Of a stretch of DNA of 64,000 nt, positions 1-8,449 are shown one piece after another. Below the pieces are notes generated by a model that saw nothing but the letters and a program-made list of their open reading frames with translations, was not told where the DNA came from and did no database searches. The number at the start of each line of letters is the position of its first letter. Position 1 is the first letter of the stretch. The DNA lies in contig NZ_DS483477.1 in NCBI RefSeq assembly GCF_000154285.1, forward strand, positions 389,734 to 453,733, given 5' to 3'. The translations under genes were made by a program, and so were the position numbers. The DNA is from Amedibacillus dolichus DSM 3991. Its GTDB lineage: Bacteria > Bacillota_I > Bacilli_A > Erysipelotrichales > Erysipelotrichaceae.

Positions 1-197
<197 letters not shown>

Positions 198-235
198 ACA
201 AGATGTCATTCAGTTTTGAGGGAAAGACCTCAAGG

Positions 236-351
236 ATCTGGTGATGATGGCGAAGTGGACACACCTGTTCTCATCCCGAACACAGAAGTTAAGCACTTCA
301 GCGGCGACAATAGCTAAGCTTGCCTTAGTCAAGATAGCACATTGCCAGGTC
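236..351 (+). rRNA. 5S ribosomal RNA
   Basis: About 116 nt with the hallmark 5S core CCGAACACAGAAGTTAAGC at 278-296. The ends pair as helix I (CTGGTGAT near 238 with ATTGCCAG near 341), which sets the boundaries to within a few bases. It lies ~40 nt after the 23S 3' end and is followed directly by a strong terminator. No tRNA gene follows. Confidence 0.95.
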
Positions 352-356
352 TTATT

Positions 357-387
357 GGGACACATTCTTGTGTCCCTCTTTTTTTTA
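357..387 (+). terminator. Rho-independent terminator of the rRNA operon
   Basis: A perfect hairpin, GGGACACA-TTCT-TGTGTCCC, is followed by CT and a run of eight T residues directly after 5S rRNA. Confidence 0.9.
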
Positions 388-403
388 TTTCTTTACTGCT
401 TTT

Positions 404-427
404 AACACCTTTAGGGTGTTTTTTTAT
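404..427 (+). terminator. Second (back-up) terminator of the rRNA operon
   Basis: Stem AACACC / GGTGTT with a TTTAG loop, followed by six T residues. It sits about 20 bases after the first terminator, as is common for strongly transcribed rRNA operons. Confidence 0.75.
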
Positions 428-456
428 TAAGGTCAAGTTTTTGTCTTTCAAATTAA

Positions 457-597
457 GTTAGTTATTTATTGGAAAATCAAGAAAATATCATTGAACGTAA
501 AGTAAATAAACAAGTAGATAAAATCACAGAAGCATTTGAAAATATCAAGAGTAGGGATTGCGCAAAAATAAAATCGTACTTAAAAATAGGAAAATGA
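457..597 (+). pseudogene. Possible gene remnant (open frame without a start)
   Basis: This frame stays open for ~46 codons and ends at a TGA at 595. It has no ATG and no ribosome binding site. The predicted peptide is charged and helix-prone (ENQENIIERKVNKQVDKI near its middle), like the tail of a coiled-coil protein. I do not recognise the family. The rest of 430-812 is AT-rich and shows nothing else I can support. This could equally be a chance open frame in AT-rich DNA. Confidence 0.2.
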
Positions 598-812
598 CCT
601 AGGTATATTGTAAAGAAATTGATAAAAAAAAGCATTAGAAAGAAACTATATAACTATTGCACGAATGAAAACACAAGATACTAAATCAGAAAATTGATAT
701 CAACATCGTATTTTTTTAGACTATGAATAGTAATGTTTATTTAATTTTTTTAAAATAGGCTTCATGATAGATAAGGTTGGAAAAGGAGATAGCTTTTTCA
801 TTTTATTCGAGC

Positions 813-818
813 TATAAT
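813..818 (+). promoter_or_regulatory. -10 box upstream of the aldo/keto reductase gene
   Basis: A consensus TATAAT lies 28 bases before the ATG at 846. No good -35 box is visible at the usual distance. The GAGAGG ribosome binding site is at 830-835. Confidence 0.45.
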
Positions 819-845
819 AAATACTGAGAAGAGAGGTTAGTATTT

Positions 846-1982
846 ATGGAAAAACGTAAATTAAATGAAAACTATACACCTTCACTTTTGGGCTTTGGGT
901 GTATGCGATTTCCGGTGAATGCCGAAGGGAAAATTGATAGAAAAGAAGCAGAGAAAATGTTGGATTATGCGATAACACATGGAGTAAATTATATTGATAC
1001 GGCATTTCCATATCATAATCAAGAAAGTGAGCCATTTGTTGGAAAGGTTTTGAAAAAATACAATCGAGATTCTTTTTATTTAACTACGAAAATGCCCTTA
1101 TGGTTTGTAAACAGCATAGAAGAAGCCGAAGCGATGTTTGAAAATCAGCTGCAGCGACTAGATGTTGATTATGTAGATTTTTATTTACTGCATGCACTAG
1201 ATAAAGAAAAGTGGGAGAAAACGAAACGATTGGGGATATTGGAATACCTCGATAAAATGAAAATGGACGGAAGATTGCGGAATTTGGGCTTTTCCTTTCA
1301 TGATGATTATGAAGTATTTGAAGAAATCATACAGGCATATCCGTGGGATTTTTGTCAAATACAATATAACTATGTGGATCGAGAAGAGCAAGCTGGAGAT
1401 AAAGGCTATGCATTAGCTGAAAAATTAGGAATTCCACTTATCATTATGGAGCCTATCAAAGGTGGCTCTCTTGCAGTGTTACCCAACGATTTGGCAGATA
1501 AGCTGAAGCAACATGCATCCAATCAAAGTATTTCCAGTTGGGCACTTCGTTGGGTAGCAAGTCATTCGAATGTAAAGGTTATTTTAAGTGGTATGTCCAC
1601 CTTCGATCAGGTTGTGGATAATGTTAAAACATTTGCAAATTTTAAGCGCTTGACGATAGAGGAGGAAGCTCTTATTGAAGAAATAGCACATGAAATTAAA
1701 GCAAGAACCATGAATGGCTGCACAGGCTGTGAATATTGTATGCCGTGTCCGTTTGGAGTGAATATTCCTAAAAATTTTCGTATTTGGAATGATTTTTCGA
1801 AGTATGGAAACTATGCTGTTACACGAAAAGCTTATTATGAAGATTTAAAGCGTGAAGAGCGAAGTAGTATGTGTAAGCAGTGTGGGAAATGTGAAACCTT
1901 ATGTCCACAGCATATTGCAATTCGTGATGATTTAAAGCGTGTAGCACAGGATATGGAAACAAAGATCAAATCACATGAATAA
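846..1982 (+). CDS. Aldo/keto reductase with C-terminal 4Fe-4S ferredoxin domain
   Basis: A 378-aa cytoplasmic oxidoreductase of the COG1453 type. The N-terminal ~280 residues form an AKR barrel; the usual catalytic tetrad is visible as D51, Y56, K82 and H116. The C-terminal ~90 residues hold Cys motifs of a ferredoxin-like domain: CTGCEYCMPCP near 294-304 and CKQCGKCETLCP near 347-358. The second is a standard 4Fe-4S ligand pattern. Such proteins are common in anaerobes, where the Fe-S domain probably supplies electrons, but the substrate is unknown. The start at 846 is supported by GAGAGG ten bases upstream. The gene is monocistronic, followed by a terminator at 2011-2035. Confidence 0.85.
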   Translation: MEKRKLNENYTPSLLGFGCMRFPVNAEGKIDRKEAEKMLDYAITHGVNYIDTAFPYHNQESEPFVGKVLKKYNRDSFYLTTKMPLWFVNSIEEAEAMFENQLQRLDVDYVDFYLLHALDKEKWEKTKRLGILEYLDKMKMDGRLRNLGFSFHDDYEVFEEIIQAYPWDFCQIQYNYVDREEQAGDKGYALAEKLGIPLIIMEPIKGGSLAVLPNDLADKLKQHASNQSISSWALRWVASHSNVKVILSGMSTFDQVVDNVKTFANFKRLTIEEEALIEEIAHEIKARTMNGCTGCEYCMPCPFGVNIPKNFRIWNDFSKYGNYAVTRKAYYEDLKREERSSMCKQCGKCETLCPQHIAIRDDLKRVAQDMETKIKSHE

Positions 1983-2010
1983 TAAGCCATGTGTTAATGT
2001 TGGAATGTAT

Positions 2011-2035
2011 GGAGAGGAAATGCTCTCCTTTTTTT
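2011..2035 (+). terminator. Terminator after the aldo/keto reductase gene
   Basis: Stem GGAGAG / CTCTCC with a GAAATG loop and seven T residues. Confidence 0.8.
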
Positions 2036-2096
2036 ATAGGCAAAGGCTGATACATAGAGCTTTTTTTCTAATATCCTAAGCATAGGAGGGAACAAC

Positions 2097-2339
2097 ATGA
2101 AAAGCTTAAGCGATTTGCCGATGCATGAAATAGGTCATATTGCTGAAATTGATAAGAATTTGAAACTTAGACGCAGACTGCTTGATTTAGGCTTCGTTAA
2201 AAATGAAAGTGTTGAACCGATACTTCAAAGTCCTTTTGGTGGAATGCGTGTTTATCGAATAAAAAAGGGTAAGATTGCCTTACGGGATAAGGATTGTAAA
2301 CGAATTTATCTAAAGGAGGAAGGAGAAAAAAGATGCTGA
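2097..2339 (+). CDS. feoA: Ferrous iron transport protein A (FeoA)
   Basis: An 80-aa cytoplasmic protein with the SH3-like FeoA fold. It shows the typical RRRLLDLGF motif near residues 25-33 and a PFGGMRVYRI segment near 44-53. FeoA assists or regulates the FeoB ferrous iron permease. The ribosome binding site AGGAGG is seven bases before ATG 2097. The stop codon overlaps the feoB start by 7 bases, so translation is probably coupled. No Fur-like box stands out upstream. Confidence 0.93.
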   Translation: MKSLSDLPMHEIGHIAEIDKNLKLRRRLLDLGFVKNESVEPILQSPFGGMRVYRIKKGKIALRDKDCKRIYLKEEGEKRC

Positions 2340-4432
2340 TTGATAAAATGATAGCAGCAAATGAAGATATCAATACAATATACAAAGCAAATAAAAAAGG
2401 AGCAACGATCGCATTATTAGGAAATCCGAATGTTGGAAAAAGTACGGTTTTTAATGCTTTGACAAATATGAATCAGCATACCGGGAATTGGGCGGGAAAA
2501 ACGGTAGCAATGGCTGAGGGTTACTATGTTTTTCGTGGACGAAGGAACCAAATTGCCGATTTGCCGGGGACATATTCTTTGATGCCACAGTCCAAGGAAG
2601 AGGAGGTTACACGGGATTTTTTGTGTAAGGAGAAAATTGATGTTTGTGTGGTTGTTTGTGATGCTACTTTATTAGAAAGAAATCTGAACTTGGTTTTGCA
2701 AGTGATGGAAATTCACACAAATGTGATTGTTGCATTGAATATGATAGATGAAGCCATCGAAAAACAGATTCAGATTGATGATCAAAAGCTTGCTGCAATG
2801 TTAGGCATCACAGTTGTAAAATTAAGTGCACGAAAAAAAGAGGGACTTCTTGAATTAATGCAGGCAATCGAACATGCTATTCAACATGGTTCCACAAAGG
2901 ATAGCTGTCATGTTGATTATGGAAATTTGGAACAAGCTATACTTTTGTTAAGTGAGAGTATATGCTCTGCTTCATTACCTAAGCGTTATTTAGCAATCCG
3001 CCTATTAGATCCAAAGGTTGAGCAAAGGGAGTTAGAGGATTATATTTTAAAAGAATCTAAAGCACGTGTGTTTGCTAAACGAGAAGAGATTTTACTAACG
3101 TTGAAGCTGGAGGAGGACTATGTCGAGTGTATCGTTAATAGCATTACAAATCGTGTAAAACAGCTAACACAAGCATGTGTTTGTTATAAGAATAGTAGCT
3201 ATGAACAAAGAGATGTAAAGCTAGATTCTTTTTTTACACATAAAGTTTGGGGATTGCTTAGTATGTTGGTATTGTTGGGTTGTATTTTTTGGATTACACT
3301 ATCGCTGTCGAATATTCCAAGTGGGTGGTTATCTGAACGCTTTTATGAAATGGAAGCTCCATTAAAGGAGCTGCTTATGCAGCTTTCTATATCCGATACG
3401 ATGATTCGTTTTCTTGTAGATGGGATATGGAAAACGTGCGGTTGGGTAATATCCGTTATGTTACCACCGATGGCAATTTTCTTTCCGCTTTTTACGTTAT
3501 TAGAAGATTTTGGCTATTTACCGAGAATCGCATTTTACCTAGATGGTATTTTTCAAAAGGTTCATGCGTGTGGGAAGCAGGCCTTAACGATGTGTATGGG
3601 GTTTGGCTGCAATGCAGTAGGAGTGGCAAATACAAGGATTATTGAAAGTCCAAGAGAACGCTTAATTGCGATATTAACAAATGTATTTATACCATGTAAC
3701 GGACGTTTTCCTACGTTAATTACCATGATCTCGATGTTCTTTTTCGTAGCTTCTCCATGGAATCATGTCTTACAAAGTGCCTTGTTGATCGGAGTTATCC
3801 TGATTGGGGTAGCTATGAGCTTTGTGGTATCGAAGCTGTTGTCAAAAACCATATTAAAAGGAGTGGCTAGCTCGTTCGTATTAGAGCTTCCGCCTTACCG
3901 TAAGCCACAGCTTGGAAGTATTCTGGTACGTTCTTTATTCGACCGTACTTTATTTGTACTAGGGCGTGCAGTTAGTGTCGCGTTGCCTGCAGGTGGAATT
4001 ATTTGGTTGTTAGCGAATATAAACATTGATGGAGTAAGCTTATTGGTGCATTGCGCCGATTTTCTTGATCCTTTTGCACAACTGATGGGACTTGACGGTG
4101 TTATTTTATTCGCTTTCATTTTGGGCTTTCCTGCTAATGAAATCGTTTTGCCGATTATTTTAATGGCGTATTTATCCAATGGAGTCATGGTTGATATAAG
4201 CGACTTAACATTTGTAAAAGAGTTGTTTATTGCAAATGATTGGACCTGGGTAACCGCACTTTGTATGATGCTATTCTCATTGGTACATTTTCCATGTGCG
4301 ACAACGCTTTTAACTATAAAAAAAGAAACCGGTTCATGGAAGTGGACAATCCTTGCGTTTGTGATGCCAACGTTGATGGGAATTGCTTTATGTATGTTTG
4401 TAAATGGTTTAATGAAGTTCTTGTTTTTTTAA
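2333..4432 (+). CDS. feoB: Ferrous iron transport protein B (FeoB)
   Basis: A 699-aa Fe(II) uptake permease of the inner membrane, of normal family length. The N-terminal G domain shows G1 GNPNVGKST (30-38), the switch segment GNWAGKTV (51-58), G3 DLPGT (76-80) and G4 NMID (near 138). It is followed by the helical GDI-like domain. From ~300 onward there are multiple membrane segments with the two Gate repeats (LPPMAIFFPLFTLLEDFGY, and the related block near 610). ATG 2333 overlaps the end of feoA. No FeoC gene follows. Ferrous uptake suits an anaerobe with many Fe-S enzymes, such as the Rnf complex and the Fe-S oxidoreductase in this window. Confidence 0.95.
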   Translation: MLIDKMIAANEDINTIYKANKKGATIALLGNPNVGKSTVFNALTNMNQHTGNWAGKTVAMAEGYYVFRGRRNQIADLPGTYSLMPQSKEEEVTRDFLCKEKIDVCVVVCDATLLERNLNLVLQVMEIHTNVIVALNMIDEAIEKQIQIDDQKLAAMLGITVVKLSARKKEGLLELMQAIEHAIQHGSTKDSCHVDYGNLEQAILLLSESICSASLPKRYLAIRLLDPKVEQRELEDYILKESKARVFAKREEILLTLKLEEDYVECIVNSITNRVKQLTQACVCYKNSSYEQRDVKLDSFFTHKVWGLLSMLVLLGCIFWITLSLSNIPSGWLSERFYEMEAPLKELLMQLSISDTMIRFLVDGIWKTCGWVISVMLPPMAIFFPLFTLLEDFGYLPRIAFYLDGIFQKVHACGKQALTMCMGFGCNAVGVANTRIIESPRERLIAILTNVFIPCNGRFPTLITMISMFFFVASPWNHVLQSALLIGVILIGVAMSFVVSKLLSKTILKGVASSFVLELPPYRKPQLGSILVRSLFDRTLFVLGRAVSVALPAGGIIWLLANINIDGVSLLVHCADFLDPFAQLMGLDGVILFAFILGFPANEIVLPIILMAYLSNGVMVDISDLTFVKELFIANDWTWVTALCMMLFSLVHFPCATTLLTIKKETGSWKWTILAFVMPTLMGIALCMFVNGLMKFLFF

Positions 4433-4435
4433 GAA

Positions 4436-4496
4436 ATGAAAAAGCGTCTTAAACAATTGCTAAATACGCTTTGTTTAAGACGCCGCTTTTTCATTT
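4436..4496. terminator. Bidirectional terminator between feoB and the HAD gene
   Basis: Stem GCGTCTTAAAC (4444-4454) / GTTTAAGACGC (4473-4483), flanked by AAAAAG on the left and CTTTTT on the right. It can therefore terminate both the plus-strand feoAB operon and the minus-strand HAD gene. Confidence 0.85.
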
Positions 4497-4508
4497 GTGG
4501 TTAAGCTA

Positions 4509-5372
4509 CTAGCTTGTCTTTTGAAAGATATATTTATCAAGTGCTTTCGCAATTCCTGCCTCCATATTGCTGTCGCATATATCAAAAGCAGCCTCTTTAA
4601 CGATATTCATGGCATTTCCCATGGCGATGCTATGAGGGATTTGCTGCATCATGGATAAATCATTTTCAGCATCACCAAAACAAAGGATTTCTTCTTTGCT
4701 GATACCATTTGCTTCGGCTATTTTTAAAATGGCACTTGCTTTATTAACGCCTTTTGGCATAAGTTCAATCCAACCTGGACCTACTTTTAATAAATCATAA
4801 TCACGGAGCTCTTTTCGCATTTCCTCTAAATGCTTATCGAAAAAACGTTTTGTCTGAGTGAAAACGACTTTATTGATGTCCTGCGTAAAGGTGTGCTCTT
4901 TATGTAATTCGATAAAATTATGCTTGGCACCCTTTAAACCGTAATCAGCAGGCTTTCGAAATAATAGACTGTAAAGCAGTTTCTTAATTTTTAACCACCA
5001 GGAAATTTGATCGTACATGTCATAGCCACAAAAGTAGATTGCTTCACAACCGAAACGTTTTACAGTACGACGGATTATTTGAGCATCTTTATCACATAAT
5101 ACTTGATCTACGAAATATTCCTTGTTTTTGTAGCTATAAATGATTTCACCGTTGATTCCCGCAACATAGTTATTTCCATGTTGCTCCAACTGCAAGGGCT
5201 TTGTTACAAAATCAATTCCACTTTTATGTCTGCCTGTTGCAATAACTATAATAATTCCTTGCTTTTGCGCTTGGATAAGACGTTCTTTTGTTTTTTCATC
5301 AATCGTTTTATCATCGCGCAACAGTGTACCGTCAAGATCTGTTGCGATTAGCCTGATTTTCGGTATTTTCAT
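4509..5372 (-). CDS. HAD-superfamily (Cof-type) phosphatase
   Basis: A 287-aa cytoplasmic hydrolase of the Cof/YwpJ-like HAD IIB group. Motif I is DLDGTLLRDD (residues 12-21), with the nucleophile and acid/base aspartates at 12 and 14. Motif II is ATGRH near 45. The C-terminal motif IV is GDAENDLSMM, near residue 236. The C2B-type cap lies between. These enzymes dephosphorylate sugar phosphates or flavin-type phosphates; the substrate cannot be read from the sequence. The start is supported by a GGAGC site upstream, and an extended -10 promoter lies ~100 bases before it. Confidence 0.85.
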   Translation of the reverse strand: MKIPKIRLIATDLDGTLLRDDKTIDEKTKERLIQAQKQGIIIVIATGRHKSGIDFVTKPLQLEQHGNNYVAGINGEIIYSYKNKEYFVDQVLCDKDAQIIRRTVKRFGCEAIYFCGYDMYDQISWWLKIKKLLYSLLFRKPADYGLKGAKHNFIELHKEHTFTQDINKVVFTQTKRFFDKHLEEMRKELRDYDLLKVGPGWIELMPKGVNKASAILKIAEANGISKEEILCFGDAENDLSMMQQIPHSIAMGNAMNIVKEAAFDICDSNMEAGIAKALDKYIFQKTS

Positions 5373-5469
5373 AGATATGCTCCTTTCCTTCTATTGCTTT
5401 ATAACACCTTAAATTTAAAATCGGGAAGCATCGATTATTTTATTTTTTTGTATGATAGAGCTTTTATTT

Positions 5470-5478
5470 ATTATAACA
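5470..5478 (-). promoter_or_regulatory. Extended -10 promoter for the HAD gene
   Basis: On the minus strand the sequence reads TGT-TATAAT. An extended -10 element does not need a strong -35. It lies about 100 bases upstream of the HAD start at 5372. Confidence 0.5.
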
Positions 5479-5521
5479 TGCTTGTTAAAAATAGAAATAT
5501 TAAATATATTGAAAGGGTAAT

Positions 5522-5549
5522 AAAAAAGCTGTGTATTGCCACAGCTTTT
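5522..5549 (-). terminator. Terminator of the thiolase gene
   Basis: Read on the minus strand: AAAAGCTGTG, a short loop, CACAGC, then six T residues, starting ~10 bases after the thiolase stop codon. Confidence 0.85.
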
Positions 5550-5559
5550 AATGATATGA

Positions 5560-6762
5560 TTAGCGTTTAACGATAACTGCAGTACCTTGTCCGCCTCCGA
5601 TGCATAGAGAGGCAAGACCGGTCTTTGCATTACGTTTTACCATTTCATGAATTAAAGAAACAAGGATACGGTTACCAGATGCACCTACTGGATGTCCTAG
5701 TGCGATTGCGCCACCGTTTACATTTGTTTTTGCCATGAATGCTTCACGATCAATACCATGTTCTTCTACTAATTCGTGAATAACACCAAGAGATTGAGCA
5801 GCAAATGCTTCGTTTAATTCAACCAATTCGATTTCGTCTAACTTCATATTTGCATTTTGAAGAGCATGACGGATTGCAGGCGTAGGACCCAGACCCATAA
5901 CCTTAGGATCTACACCACCCTGTCCAATGCCAACAATTTCGCAAATCGGAGTAAGGTTGTACTTTTCAACTGCTTCTTCACTAGCAAGCAATACGAAGCT
6001 TGCCCCATCATTGATACCGGAAGCATTCCCGGCAGTAACGGTTCCGTCTTTTTTGAAAGCAGGACGCAATTTAGCAAGCTTTTCTGGATTTGATTTACGA
6101 TTTGGATGTTCATCTGTATCGAATGTAACAACTTCTTTGCGCAATTTTACTTCTACCGGTACAATTTCATCTTTGAAGCGTCCGCTATCCACAGCAGCGA
6201 TTGCCTTTGTTTGAGAAGCGTAAGCAAATTCATCTTGCATTTCACGTGTAATACCATATTTATCAGCGATATTTTCAGCTGTAATACCCATGTGAATGTT
6301 ATCGAATGCATCGGTAAGTGCATCGTAAATCATGTGGTCAACAACTTTGAAATCACCCATTTTATTTCCTGTACGAGTATTTGCAGGAATTAGATAAGGT
6401 GCACCTGACATAGATTCTACACCACCGGCAACAACGATATCATTGAAGCCTGTTTGAATAGACATAACACCTTCCATTACTGTTCTTAATCCGGATCCAC
6501 AAACCATATTTACAGAGTGTGCACATACAGTTTCAGGAATACCAGCTTTGATAGCCACCTGACGACCAACGTTTTGACCTAATCCAGCACCTAAAACGTT
6601 ACCACATAAAACTTCATCAACATTTTCTGGTGCAACATTTGCATCTTCTAATAATGCTTTTACAACAGTAGCCCCTAAATCTGCAGGGTTAACGGTAGTT
6701 AATGAACCTAAGAAACTACCAATTGCGCTTCGTTTTGCGCTAACGACATAAGTTTTTTTCAT
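5560..6762 (-). CDS. thl: Acetyl-CoA C-acetyltransferase (thiolase)
   Basis: A 400-aa biosynthetic-type thiolase that condenses two acetyl-CoA to acetoacetyl-CoA, the first step of butyrate formation. The three catalytic residues are all present: the acylated C88 in MVCGSGLRT, H357 in GHPVGASG, and C387 in SLCIGGGQG. The length is typical. It faces away from the bcd-etf-hbd-crt-CoA transferase operon and shares a 524-bp control region with it. It has its own sigma-A promoter (6826-6854) and terminator, so it can be expressed separately from the rest of the pathway. The ribosome binding site AAGGAAGG lies upstream of the ATG. Confidence 0.95.
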   Translation of the reverse strand: MKKTYVVSAKRSAIGSFLGSLTTVNPADLGATVVKALLEDANVAPENVDEVLCGNVLGAGLGQNVGRQVAIKAGIPETVCAHSVNMVCGSGLRTVMEGVMSIQTGFNDIVVAGGVESMSGAPYLIPANTRTGNKMGDFKVVDHMIYDALTDAFDNIHMGITAENIADKYGITREMQDEFAYASQTKAIAAVDSGRFKDEIVPVEVKLRKEVVTFDTDEHPNRKSNPEKLAKLRPAFKKDGTVTAGNASGINDGASFVLLASEEAVEKYNLTPICEIVGIGQGGVDPKVMGLGPTPAIRHALQNANMKLDEIELVELNEAFAAQSLGVIHELVEEHGIDREAFMAKTNVNGGAIALGHPVGASGNRILVSLIHEMVKRNAKTGLASLCIGGGQGTAVIVKR

Positions 6763-6795
6763 TTTCTTTACCTGTCTTCCTTCCTTAAGAATATG

Positions 6796-6811
6796 GCATA
6801 CAGATGTATGC
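6796..6811. promoter_or_regulatory. Palindrome in the thiolase 5' leader
   Basis: GCATAC-AGAT-GTATGC is a perfect inverted repeat between the predicted thl start point and its ribosome binding site. A second, imperfect one (TTCAT-AC-ATGAA) follows at ~6813. They could be a repressor site or a leader hairpin; the sequence does not decide. Confidence 0.35.
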
Positions 6812-6825
6812 GTTCATACATGAAT

Positions 6826-6854
6826 ATAGTAATTGTTTTCATGACGTTTGTCAA
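6826..6854 (-). promoter_or_regulatory. Sigma-A promoter of the thiolase gene
   Basis: On the minus strand there is a consensus TTGACA (6854-6849), a 17-bp spacer and TACTAT (6831-6826), about 65 bases upstream of the thl ATG. Confidence 0.75.
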
Positions 6855-6858
6855 CAGC

Positions 6859-6876
6859 TTGTGAAATAATTCGTAA
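6859..6876. promoter_or_regulatory. Candidate Rex operator upstream of thl
   Basis: TTGTGAA-ATAA-TTCGTAA matches the Rex consensus (TTGTGAA-N4-TTCACAA) at 12 of 14 arm positions. It ends 4 bp from the thl -35 box, mirroring the near-perfect site beside the bcd promoter. Rex is the NADH/NAD+-sensing repressor that controls fermentation genes in Firmicutes. The rex gene itself is not in this window. Confidence 0.5.
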
Positions 6877-7129
6877 GTGCTGCTCATAAAGGAAGATAAT
6901 TCTGTATGGATATGAAAGGAAAACTGCGGGTTAAAGAGAATGTGAGATAGAGAAGATACATATTTAATGCATATATATTAATATAGAAGAACAGAATAAG
7001 TGAAAATCGATACAGTAAGAAAATCTCATAATGAAAATAAAAAAACAAAGGTCATGGAATGGGATACAGCAGCATCATTTTAATGTAACCGCTAACAACA
7101 ATAGTTGTGAAAATAACAGTTAAAATAAC

Positions 7130-7147
7130 TTGTTAAAAATTTAACAA
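7130..7147. promoter_or_regulatory. Rex operator of the bcd operon
   Basis: TTGTTAA-AAAT-TTAACAA is a perfect 18-bp palindrome fitting the Rex consensus TTGTTAA-N4-TTAACAA at every arm position. It ends 5 bp upstream of the TTGACG -35 box of the bcd promoter. In clostridia, Rex represses butyrate-pathway genes when the NADH/NAD+ ratio is low, so the location and the pathway agree. Binding is inferred. Confidence 0.75.
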
Positions 7148-7152
7148 TATTA

Positions 7153-7181
7153 TTGACGCATAAACATTTCAGTTATAAAAT
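7153..7181 (+). promoter_or_regulatory. Sigma-A promoter of the bcd-etf-hbd-crt operon
   Basis: TTGACG (7153-7158), a 17-bp spacer and TAAAAT (7176-7181) give a start near 7188, a ~100-nt leader before the bcd ATG. An overlapping TATAAA at 7174 is a less well spaced alternative. Confidence 0.65.
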
Positions 7182-7286
7182 TAGTAAGGATAGACGGCAA
7201 TGAATATGTCCGTTTTCTGTCGAGAATCAATAAAAGGTTTATCTTTGTATTGATGATGTTCAGAAAAATAAGGAGAGGAGATTTTT

Positions 7287-8426
7287 ATGGACTTCAATTT
7301 AACAGAACAACAAAAAATGATGAAAAAGCTATTTTCTGAGTTCGCTGAAAAAGAAGTGAAACCACTTGCTGGTGAAATTGATGAAGAAGAGCGCTTTCCA
7401 AGAGAAACTGTTGATAAAATGGTTGCTTGCAAGATGTTTGGTATTCCATTCTCAAGAGAATATGGCGGAGCTGGTGCAGATTACTTAAGCTACATTCTAG
7501 CAGTAGAAGAATTGAGTAAGGTTTGTGCTACGACAGGAGTAATTCTTTCTGCCCACACTTCCCTTGGAACGTTTCCAATTGATGCTTTCGGTACACCTGA
7601 GCAGAAAGCAAAATACTTACCTGATCTATGCTCCGGTAAAAAGCTTGGTGCATTCGGTTTAACAGAGCCTAATGCAGGTACAGATGCTGCCGGTCAGCAG
7701 ACAACAGCGGTGAAAGATGGTGATGATTATATCATCAACGGTAGTAAGATCTTTATTACGAATGCCGGAGAAGCAGATATTTATGTTATCTTCGCTATGA
7801 CAGATAAATCACAGGGTACTAGAGGTATTTCTGCATTTATCCTTGAAAAGGGTATGCCTGGCTTCACAATCGGTAAACATGAAAAGAAACTTGGTATCCG
7901 TGCTTCCGCAACATGTGAATTGATTTTCAACAATGTACGTGTTAGTAAGGATCACCTTCTTGGACAGGAAGGAAAAGGCTTCAAAATCGCAATGCAAACA
8001 CTTGATGGTGGACGTATCGGTATTGCAGCACAGGCTCTTGGTATTGCACAGGGAGCTATTGATGAAGCGGTTGCTTACGTAAAATCACGTAAACAATTTG
8101 GTCGTCCGATTGCTAAATTCCAGAATACTCAGTTCCAGTTGGCTGATATGCAGACAAAAACAGATGCAGCTCGCTTGTTAGTATATAATGCTGCAATGGC
8201 AAAAGAAAACGGACAGCCATATACATTTGCGGCTGCAGAAGCTAAATTGTTTGCTGCTGAAGTTGCAATGGAAGTTACTACAAAAGCAGTTCAGCTATTA
8301 GGTGGTTATGGTTATACTCGTGATTACCCAGTAGAAAGAATGTTCAGAGATGCTAAGATTACTGAAATCTATGAAGGTACTTCCGAAGTACAACGCATGG
8401 TTATCAGCGGTCAGATGTTGAAGTAA
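7287..8426 (+). CDS. bcd: Butyryl-CoA dehydrogenase (acyl-CoA dehydrogenase)
   Basis: A 379-aa FAD enzyme reducing crotonyl-CoA to butyryl-CoA. It has the three acyl-CoA dehydrogenase domains. Visible motifs are the FAD/substrate loop GAFGLTEPNAGTDA (near 121-134), the ITNAGEADIYV segment, and the catalytic base E363 in YEGTSEVQR. It is the first gene of the operon, directly ahead of etfBA, the arrangement of electron-bifurcating Bcd-Etf complexes, which couple crotonyl-CoA reduction to ferredoxin reduction by NADH. The ribosome binding site AGGAGAGG precedes ATG 7287. etfB follows within 25 bases. Confidence 0.95.
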   Translation: MDFNLTEQQKMMKKLFSEFAEKEVKPLAGEIDEEERFPRETVDKMVACKMFGIPFSREYGGAGADYLSYILAVEELSKVCATTGVILSAHTSLGTFPIDAFGTPEQKAKYLPDLCSGKKLGAFGLTEPNAGTDAAGQQTTAVKDGDDYIINGSKIFITNAGEADIYVIFAMTDKSQGTRGISAFILEKGMPGFTIGKHEKKLGIRASATCELIFNNVRVSKDHLLGQEGKGFKIAMQTLDGGRIGIAAQALGIAQGAIDEAVAYVKSRKQFGRPIAKFQNTQFQLADMQTKTDAARLLVYNAAMAKENGQPYTFAAAEAKLFAAEVAMEVTTKAVQLLGGYGYTRDYPVERMFRDAKITEIYEGTSEVQRMVISGQMLK

Positions 8427-8449
8427 GAGTGAGAAAGGAATGTAAGACT

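Noticed and set aside
8429..8449. Longer EtfB starting with GTG at 8429.
   Set aside because: The AAAGGA ribosome binding site lies inside this extension and is correctly placed for ATG 8450; the family N-terminus begins there.
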